Below, one piece after another: positions 58,236 through 64,000 of a stretch of 64,000 bases of DNA (positions are counted from its first letter, which is position 1; every line of letters starts with the position of its first letter). The stretch is from Pelagibacterium nitratireducens (lineage in GTDB: Bacteria > Pseudomonadota > Alphaproteobacteria > Rhizobiales > Devosiaceae). The notes under the pieces were generated by a model. The model had not been told where the DNA came from, ran no database searches, and saw only the letters and a list, made by a program, of their open reading frames with translations. The stretch covers positions 3,204,501 through 3,268,500 of the forward strand of contig NZ_CP146275.1 of assembly GCF_037044555.1 (NCBI RefSeq). The letters run 5' to 3'. The position numbers and the translations under genes are program-made.

Positions 58236-59192
58236 TTAGGACCTGATGCGGGGATCGAGGAGAAAATAGAGAAAGTCGACCACCAGATTGGCGAGGACGA
58301 TGAAGAACCCGGCCAGCATGACCACTCCGATGATGACAGGACGGTCCTGTGTCTGGACTGACTGCACCGCCAACGATCCGATCCCCTGCAGTCCGAACAC
58401 CTGCTCGGTGACCAGAGCTCCGCCCAGAAGCGAAGCGATGTCGGCGCCGAGTTGGGTGGTCAGTGGCGGGAAGATCGACCTCACGCCGTGTTTATAGACG
58501 ACCTTGCGCTCCGACAGGCCCTTGGCCCGCGCGGTGCGGATGTAGTCCTCCCCCAGGATTTCGAGCAACTGCCCCCGCGTCAGCCGTGCATAGATAGCGG
58601 CCGAAAGAAGCGCCAGGGTGAAGCACGGCAGCGCCATGTGCCAGGCCCAGATCAATGGGTTCTCGAGGAACGAGCGGTATCCTCCGGGGGGAAACAGGGT
58701 GAAGCCGGCCTGCCGGGGCAGGAAATAGAGAAAGTAGAGCGCCGCCATGCCCAAAACGAACGACGGAAAGCTCACCCCGACCAGAACGAAGCCCTGCCCG
58801 AGCCGGTCCCGCACGCTTCCCGGATGCCGGGCGGACATGATGCCAATGGGTATGCCCATACACAGCCACATGATCACCGCTCCAATGCAAAGTGATATCG
58901 TGGCAGGCATGCGGTTTTTGATAAGCTCGATCACCGGCTGCTGGTTGCGATAGGAAAACCCCAGGTCCCCGCTCAGGCTGCGCCCCAGGAAGCTGAAATA
59001 TTGTTCAATTACGGGACGGTCGAGGCCCAGGTTTTCGCGCACCATGGCCACCTGTGCCTCGGTGGCACGCTCGCCCGCCACAATGCGAGCAGGATCGCCC
59101 GGCGCAACAAAGAACAGCGTGAAGACGAAACCACTGAGCAACAGCAGCACGAGTGCGGCGAAACTGATCCGGCTGGCAATGAAAGAGATCAT
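58236..59192 (-). CDS. dppB: DppB/OppB-type ABC importer permease
   Basis: A 318-residue permease from ATG 59192, overlapping the dppC stop. Markers are LFFVAPGDPARIVAGERATEAQVAMVRENLGLDRPVIEQYFSFL near the N-terminus, ARLTRGQLLEILGEDYIRTARAKGLSERKVVYKHGVRS (EAA loop) and GGALVTEQVFGLQGIGSLAVQSVQTQDRPVI. Channel subunit for a peptide, opine or glutathione-type ligand. Confidence 0.92.
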   Translation of the reverse strand: MISFIASRISFAALVLLLLSGFVFTLFFVAPGDPARIVAGERATEAQVAMVRENLGLDRPVIEQYFSFLGRSLSGDLGFSYRNQQPVIELIKNRMPATISLCIGAVIMWLCMGIPIGIMSARHPGSVRDRLGQGFVLVGVSFPSFVLGMAALYFLYFLPRQAGFTLFPPGGYRSFLENPLIWAWHMALPCFTLALLSAAIYARLTRGQLLEILGEDYIRTARAKGLSERKVVYKHGVRSIFPPLTTQLGADIASLLGGALVTEQVFGLQGIGSLAVQSVQTQDRPVIIGVVMLAGFFIVLANLVVDFLYFLLDPRIRS

Positions 59193-60127
59193 GATTCCGA
59201 ACCGATTGGCCTGGATTTTTTCTTGGTCGATCGCTTCACCGTGCTCTTGGGATCGAGCGCATCGCGTATAGCGTCGCCAAGGATGTTGAACGAGAGGGTG
59301 GTGAGCAGGAGTGCCAGACCGGGGAACAGGACGAGCCACCAGGCAAACATGTAGATCGAATTGTTGGCCGCTTCGGCGAGCATGCCCCCCCAGCTCGGGG
59401 CCGGAGGGACGATGCCCAGTCCGAGAAAAGACAGTGTCGCTTCGAAAATGATCGAGATCGGAACCATCATGGTGGTGTAGATAATGATGGGTGCACCCAG
59501 ATTGGGTAGTATATCCATGACCATGATCGAAAGGTGCCCCGCACCCATCGAGCGCGACGCCATGACGAACTCCCGCTCCTTGAGTGACAGTACTTGCCCC
59601 CGGATCACCCGGCCCATCGTTGTCCAGGAAAAGAAGACGATAACCGCAAGGCTGAGCGTAAGGCTGGGGCCGAATACGGCCACCAGTGAAAGCATGCAAA
59701 GCAGAACCGGGATGCTCATCACCAGGTCCATCGCACGGCCAAGAACAGCGTCGATCCAGCCCCCAAAATACCCCGCGACCAGACCCACCGTGATGCCGAT
59801 TATGGCCGCCAGGAGGGAAGCCACGAACCCGATCGAAAGCGAAATGCGCGCTCCATAGGCAAGACGAACGAAAACGTCTCGTCCCAGCTGGTCGGTGCCG
59901 AAAACGAACTCGGCGTTGGGGGGTACGGGCAGTCCGGTTGGCGTCAGGCCCGTCTCGCGAAATTGCTCGGCGGACGAATGTCCCGTTAATGCTGCTATCG
60001 CGTCGGCACCCACGGCGATGACGATGAGCACGACCAGAAACGCCAGGGCCACAAGGCCGGCCCTGTCGGCGATCAGGCGTCGTATCGTAAGTTCGAAGGA
60101 ACTGCGCTGTTTGATTTCACTGCTCAT
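59189..60127 (-). CDS. dppC: DppC/OppC-type ABC importer permease
   Basis: A 312-residue permease: FGTDQLGRDVFVRLAYGARISLSIGFVASLLAAIIGITVGLVAGYFGGWIDAVLGRAMDLVMSIPVLLCMLSLV, RGQVLSLKEREFVMASRSMGAGHLSIMVMDILPNLGAPI (EAA loop) and AWWLVLFPGLALLLTTLSFNILGDAIRDALDPK. Typical DppC length and C-terminus. It overlaps the ATPase gene and dppB by 4 bases each. Confidence 0.92.
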   Translation of the reverse strand: MSSEIKQRSSFELTIRRLIADRAGLVALAFLVVLIVIAVGADAIAALTGHSSAEQFRETGLTPTGLPVPPNAEFVFGTDQLGRDVFVRLAYGARISLSIGFVASLLAAIIGITVGLVAGYFGGWIDAVLGRAMDLVMSIPVLLCMLSLVAVFGPSLTLSLAVIVFFSWTTMGRVIRGQVLSLKEREFVMASRSMGAGHLSIMVMDILPNLGAPIIIYTTMMVPISIIFEATLSFLGLGIVPPAPSWGGMLAEAANNSIYMFAWWLVLFPGLALLLTTLSFNILGDAIRDALDPKSTVKRSTKKKSRPIGSES

Positions 60128-61959
60128 GCGATCAGCCCCCGGTCAACGACGGGCGCGCTGCCTGCATTGCGATATTGGGGATCGGCCGCGGCCAGCAATT
60201 CGCGCGTATAGGGATGCTGAGGATTGTCGTACAGTGTCTGGGTATCGCCCCGCTCCACGACCTGACCGTCTTTCATGACGACAATGCGCGAACTCACATG
60301 GCGTACCACCGCGAGATCGTGGGAGATGAATAGGTAGGACAGGCCCAACTCGCGCTGAAGCTTGATGATCAGATTGAGGATTTGCGCCTGAATAGACACA
60401 TCCAGCGCCGAAACCGGCTCATCGAATATGATGATGGACGGATTGAGTGCCAGCGACCGGGCGATTCCGATGCGCTGTCTTTGGCCACCGGAAAATTCGG
60501 AAGGAAACCTGTTGTAGTGCTCGGGATTGAGCCCGACGATTTCCATAAGGTCCCGGACCCGGTTTTTTCGATCAATTCCGCTGGCCACCTTCTGGATACG
60601 AAACGGATCACCGATGATCGAACCTACCCGGCGCTTTGGATTGAGCGATCCAAAAGGGTCCTGAAACACCATCTGAATGCGCTTGCGCATCTCGACCCAG
60701 GCCCGCCGATCGAGGCCAACGATGCTTTCGCCTTCGATCTGGACGTCTCCCGAGCCTGGCGGGGTCAAGCCAGCGATGATGCGGGCAAGGCTGGACTTGC
60801 CACAACCGCTTTCGCCCACGATTCCCAGCGTCGTGCCACGGGGCAATTGAAGGCTGACGCCCTTGAGCACCTCGACCCCCGGCTTGTTCGAGAGAAAAGA
60901 CTGCCCACCATAGGTCAGGCGCACATCCGATACGTTGACGACGATATCGCTCTGCGAAGCCTCGTCATCGCTCGGTACGGGTGCAGCAGCCACACGACCC
61001 CGTTCGGCCTTGTTCTCGAGCCAGCACAGCGATTGCGTACCGTCCTCGAACCGCCGCAACGGGGGGCGCTTGCCAGAACAGATTTCGAGCGCCAGCGCAC
61101 AGCGCGGGGCAAAAGCGCACCCCTTTTGCTCGACCAGAAGGCTGGGCGGCTGGCCGGGAATTGATTCAAGATCGCCTCGGACATCATGACTGGGAGACGA
61201 GCGAAGCAATCCCAGGGTATAAGGATGAGCCGGCGTGCGCAGTACCGCTTCGGCGGGGCCTATCTCCATGCGATTGCCCGCATACATGACCATGGCGTGG
61301 TCCGCGACCGACGACAACAATTCGAGGTCATGAGTGACCATGATGATTGCCGTGCCCAGTTCCTTTCGCATCTCGTTGAGAAGGGCGATGATCTGGGCCT
61401 GAACTGTCACATCGAGCGCTGTCGTGGGTTCGTCGGCAATAAGCAGGGCCGGGCGCAGAACGATGGCCATGGCAATCATTACGCGCTGGCGCATGCCGCC
61501 GGAGAACTGATGAGGATAGTCATGGACCCTTTGTCCGGGTTCATGAATGCCCACCCTGCCGAGCACCTCTATGGCCTCGGCAAGTGCATCGCGGGCGCTC
61601 GTCTCACGATGGGTCCGTATTGCTTCGGTGATCTGGTCGCCAACCGTATAGAATGGATGGAGGCTCGAAAGCGGGTCTTGCGAGATCATGGTAATTCGAT
61701 TGCCGCGCAACCGCTGCATCTGCTTGGGCGGAAGCTTGAGCAGATCGCTGCCTTGGAAATTGATCTGTCCCGAAATCTTGGCCTGCGGGAGCAGCCCCAT
61801 GATTGCCTGAGACAATACACTTTTGCCTGAACCCGACTCCCCGGCAATACCGAACAGCTCGGCTTCCTGCACAGAAAAGTTCACGTCGCGCGCAGCCTGC
61901 ACATCGCCATCCCCGGTCGGAATGTCAATTGTGAGATTTTGAACGGACAATAGGGTCAT
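60124..61959 (-). CDS. dppDF: Fused DppD-DppF dual ABC ATPase
   Basis: A 611-residue protein from ATG 61959 containing two complete ABC modules. First Walker [17 protein letters not shown], signature [19 protein letters not shown] and [15 protein letters not shown]; second Walker [17 protein letters not shown], signature [19 protein letters not shown] and [13 protein letters not shown]. The zinc/iron-sulfur-like cysteine tail of DppD ([23 protein letters not shown]) lies between the modules. It powers DppBC. Such fusions are common in alphaproteobacteria. Confidence 0.9.
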   Translation of the reverse strand: MTLLSVQNLTIDIPTGDGDVQAARDVNFSVQEAELFGIAGESGSGKSVLSQAIMGLLPQAKISGQINFQGSDLLKLPPKQMQRLRGNRITMISQDPLSSLHPFYTVGDQITEAIRTHRETSARDALAEAIEVLGRVGIHEPGQRVHDYPHQFSGGMRQRVMIAMAIVLRPALLIADEPTTALDVTVQAQIIALLNEMRKELGTAIIMVTHDLELLSSVADHAMVMYAGNRMEIGPAEAVLRTPAHPYTLGLLRSSPSHDVRGDLESIPGQPPSLLVEQKGCAFAPRCALALEICSGKRPPLRRFEDGTQSLCWLENKAERGRVAAAPVPSDDEASQSDIVVNVSDVRLTYGGQSFLSNKPGVEVLKGVSLQLPRGTTLGIVGESGCGKSSLARIIAGLTPPGSGDVQIEGESIVGLDRRAWVEMRKRIQMVFQDPFGSLNPKRRVGSIIGDPFRIQKVASGIDRKNRVRDLMEIVGLNPEHYNRFPSEFSGGQRQRIGIARSLALNPSIIIFDEPVSALDVSIQAQILNLIIKLQRELGLSYLFISHDLAVVRHVSSRIVVMKDGQVVERGDTQTLYDNPQHPYTRELLAAADPQYRNAGSAPVVDRGLIA

Positions 61960-62044
61960 TGAGCCAGCCGCAAGCAAAAAATGTGGAGAGTTGGGCTCCA
62001 ACAGGGGAGCCCAACTTCGGTGTTGTGGGTGGATACCGAGCCGG

Positions 62045-63784
62045 TCAGCGGTTCAGCCAGACGTTGGTCCAGTCGCCATTGCCACCGGCAGCATAGGGCA
62101 GGAAGTTTTCGACGCGTGCGCCATGATAGAGCACGGTGGTCTGGGATATCAGCGGCACCGTCGGAGGATCGGCCATCACCACTTCGTCGACCTCGTTCCA
62201 GAGGAGCTCGGCTTCCCCAAGATCGGTGGTGCTCAAGGCGCGTTCAGCGATCTCGTTGGCCGCTTCATTGTTATAGTCCGAGAAGTTGAAGGTGCCGTGC
62301 GTGCCGTCATAGGTGTATTGCGGCTGGAAGATCGAGCGGGCGGCACCACCGGGCCAGTCCGGTGACCAGCCCGAAGGGACCAGATCCCAAACCCCGTTCA
62401 GGGCGTTGTCGAAATTAGTGATCAGGCGCGGGTAGAAGTCTGACGCCGGGGTCGGGATCAGTTCGATCTCGAATCCCGCTTCCTGAAGGCTGGCCTGCAG
62501 CACCTGGGCTTCGGCAGCACCATTACCCGCATTGCGGAACGGCATCTTAAGCGACAGGCCATCTGGATATCCCGCTTCGGCAAGAAGCGCGCGTGCACGC
62601 TCGGGGTCACCCTGGCTGTCGGGTGTCGGGTAGGGCTCGAAATCGTGATGCCCCAGGATACCAAGGGGGAAGATCCCGTTGAGCGGTGTGGCAAATTCGG
62701 GACCACCCACCTGCTGGACGACGGCTGCCTTGTCCACGGCGTAGTTGAGAGCCTGCCGTACCAGCGGATCGCGCAGCGCGCCATCATTGTTGTCCGAGAC
62801 CGTGTTGATCCAGATCATTCGCGAGGCGCCTTCGGCGAGCGTCGAGATCTTTTCGTCACCCTGCATTGTGAGCATCTGCACGGTCACGGGCGGCACGTTG
62901 ATATCATAGAGCATATCGCCATCGCCCGATTGCAATTGCTGCATGGCCGCATCCGGCTGAACGCCGGCAATGACTTCTATTTCATCGACATAGGCATTAC
63001 GCAACGGATCGCTTTCCGCATCCCAGGCAGGATTGCGCGATAGCGTGAGGCTCGTATCGGGGATGTAGGACGCGATCGTATAGGGGCCGCTGGAGATGTA
63101 ATTTTCCCGGTATTCCGGACTGTCGGGCAGATAATCAAGAACTTCAACCGGCGCCGGCGTCGTCACCGGCAGCGTCAGAAGATAGATGAAGTCGTTGGCG
63201 GCATAGTTGAGATGAAATACCACCGTGTCGTCGGCCGGCGTTTCGATGCCGGAGATATCGCTTTCTTCGATGTAGGCCTTCATCGCTTCAACGGTCGGCT
63301 CGACTTCGGCAAAGCCCGCGCAGAAGTCGGCAAACCCGACAACCAGATCTTCAAAATAGGACACCGCCGGAGCGGGAATGTAGGGGTTGCAGAGACGCAT
63401 GAACCCGCGCTCGACATCGTCTGCAACGATTTGACGCGCACCGTCCGGGGCATCCCAATTGGCGCCTTCGCGGAGCGTAAATGTATAGGTCGTGCCGTCG
63501 TCGGTCGCGGTCGGAACGCTCGCGGCGAGGTCGGCTTGCGGTGCGATCTGCTCGGCGGGATCTTCCGAGGCAGCAAAATTTATCAGCTGCCGCGTGGTCG
63601 CCCGGAAAAAGCTTCCTGTGTCTGCGGTTGCGGGCGGCACGGTGTCGAACCGGTCGACTTCCGCTGTGCCGAGAATCCGGAGCGTGCCACCGGTTTGCGG
63701 CTCTTGTCCATAAGCGCTAACGGAGCTCAGCAGAGCCAGAATAAGCCCTCCCGAAGCCACCATGGTGGATTTGCGAAATTTCAT
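62045..63784 (-). CDS. dppA: SBP_bac_5-type ABC importer substrate-binding protein
   Basis: A 579-residue periplasmic binding protein with a signal peptide ending SAYGQEP. It has GTLRILGTAEVDRFDTVPPATADTGSFFRATTRQLI, YTFTLREGANWDAPDGARQIVADDVERGFMR, SGPYTIASYIPDTSLTLSRNPAWD, RDPLVRQALNYAVDKAAVVQQVGG and PYPTPDSQGDPERARALLAEAGYPDGLSLKMPF. The family binds peptides, opines or other amino-acid conjugates. It is the first gene of the operon. TTTGATCAAA sites lie upstream. Confidence 0.9.
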   Translation of the reverse strand: MKFRKSTMVASGGLILALLSSVSAYGQEPQTGGTLRILGTAEVDRFDTVPPATADTGSFFRATTRQLINFAASEDPAEQIAPQADLAASVPTATDDGTTYTFTLREGANWDAPDGARQIVADDVERGFMRLCNPYIPAPAVSYFEDLVVGFADFCAGFAEVEPTVEAMKAYIEESDISGIETPADDTVVFHLNYAANDFIYLLTLPVTTPAPVEVLDYLPDSPEYRENYISSGPYTIASYIPDTSLTLSRNPAWDAESDPLRNAYVDEIEVIAGVQPDAAMQQLQSGDGDMLYDINVPPVTVQMLTMQGDEKISTLAEGASRMIWINTVSDNNDGALRDPLVRQALNYAVDKAAVVQQVGGPEFATPLNGIFPLGILGHHDFEPYPTPDSQGDPERARALLAEAGYPDGLSLKMPFRNAGNGAAEAQVLQASLQEAGFEIELIPTPASDFYPRLITNFDNALNGVWDLVPSGWSPDWPGGAARSIFQPQYTYDGTHGTFNFSDYNNEAANEIAERALSTTDLGEAELLWNEVDEVVMADPPTVPLISQTTVLYHGARVENFLPYAAGGNGDWTNVWLNR

Positions 63785-63866
63785 GACTTCCCTTTCTGCC
63801 GCCTTGGCATTCCCTCAAAGCGTGGCCGGCATATTCCCTCACGGCGGCACACGCTTAGTCTGAGCA

Positions 63867-63993
63867 TTTGATCAAACTATCTCGAACTTACGAGTGAGGT
63901 GATGATCTTGTCAACGCCCTATCCATTCGCCGCGATCGAGCCATTCACACAACACAATCCATCGGATAGAGGGTTTGTGATTTTTTGATCAAA
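63867..63993. promoter_or_regulatory. Two TTTGATCAAA palindromes upstream of dppA
   Basis: TTTGATCAAA at 63867-63876 and again at 63984-63993, 117 bases apart. They share the TGATCA core with the ridA palindrome and are likely GntR sites. The region 63785-64000 shows no gene; a divergent gene may start outside the window. Confidence 0.55.
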
Positions 63994-64000
63994 TGGCTTT

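Noticed and set aside
59193..59699. N-terminal extension of the DppB-type permease to 59699
   Set aside because: The added residues are the shifted frame of dppC. ATG 59192 gives the family's normal start and couples to the dppC stop.

Overview
The window is a high-GC stretch that reads as an alphaproteobacterial chromosome. A RirA-type Rrf2 regulator, UgpC-, Liv- and Dpp-type ABC importers, and the codon and GC character together point to Hyphomicrobiales, possibly Devosiaceae; the genus is inference. I saw no rRNA, tRNA, insertion sequence or CRISPR array. Most genes are packed into operons with ATGA-type overlaps.

Layout. (1) 1-6327: the tail of a carbohydrate-type operon (UgpC-like ATPase), a CoA-transferase plus a CitE-like lyase, an exported esterase, and an unusual fusion ending in a formylglycine-generating-enzyme-like domain. 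(2) 6483-12409: a metal block. It holds an RcnR-like sensor, a nickel/cobalt ECF importer (DUF4198 protein, two NikL-like proteins flanking NikM/CbiM, NikQ, NikO), a HupE/UreJ permease and a RirA-like regulator. (3) 12547-45629: a large aromatic (hydroquinone/hydroxyquinol type) catabolic island. It encodes two PcpA/MhqO-like ring-cleavage enzymes, a TfdB-like flavin monooxygenase, a hydroxyquinol-type intradiol dioxygenase, maleylacetate reductase, a Liv-type importer whose binding protein lies 18 kb away, two MhqD-like hydrolases, a WrbA quinone reductase, an ABM protein, a CoA-transferase plus citryl-CoA-lyase-like pair, two exported alpha/beta hydrolases, and AraC and IclR regulators. Interleaved is a poorly described set of exported and membrane proteins: three DUF6152-type proteins (two of them near-identical copies), two DUF6644-type membrane proteins, two paralogous 443/465-residue exported proteins, a second DUF4198 protein and a P-type ATPase that lacks the CPC motif. 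(4) 45742-50307: a cobalamin riboswitch ahead of a luciferase-like flavin oxidoreductase and a BtuFCD-like importer. (5) 50413-54103: a BASS transporter, a NodC-like glycosyltransferase and an AraC regulator. (6) 54123-63784: a RidA, GntR, aminotransferase, FAD amine oxidase and Dpp-type importer operon, probably for uptake and oxidation of an amine or amino-acid derivative.

Proposed logic (inference). Exported esterases release or modify an aromatic ester outside the cytoplasm. The Liv importer brings the product in. The flavin monooxygenase and the dioxygenases convert it to maleylacetate, which maleylacetate reductase turns into 3-oxoadipate. CoA-transferases and lyases finish the pathway. 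Two cis-signals tie the island together. One is a 32-bp operator found five times, each in front of a gene around the IclR regulator. The other is a CTGCACRAA motif found in most of the island's intergenic gaps, a candidate site for the two similar AraC regulators. The exported DUF6152/DUF6644/443-465-residue set, carried inside both regulons, is the best candidate for an undescribed system.
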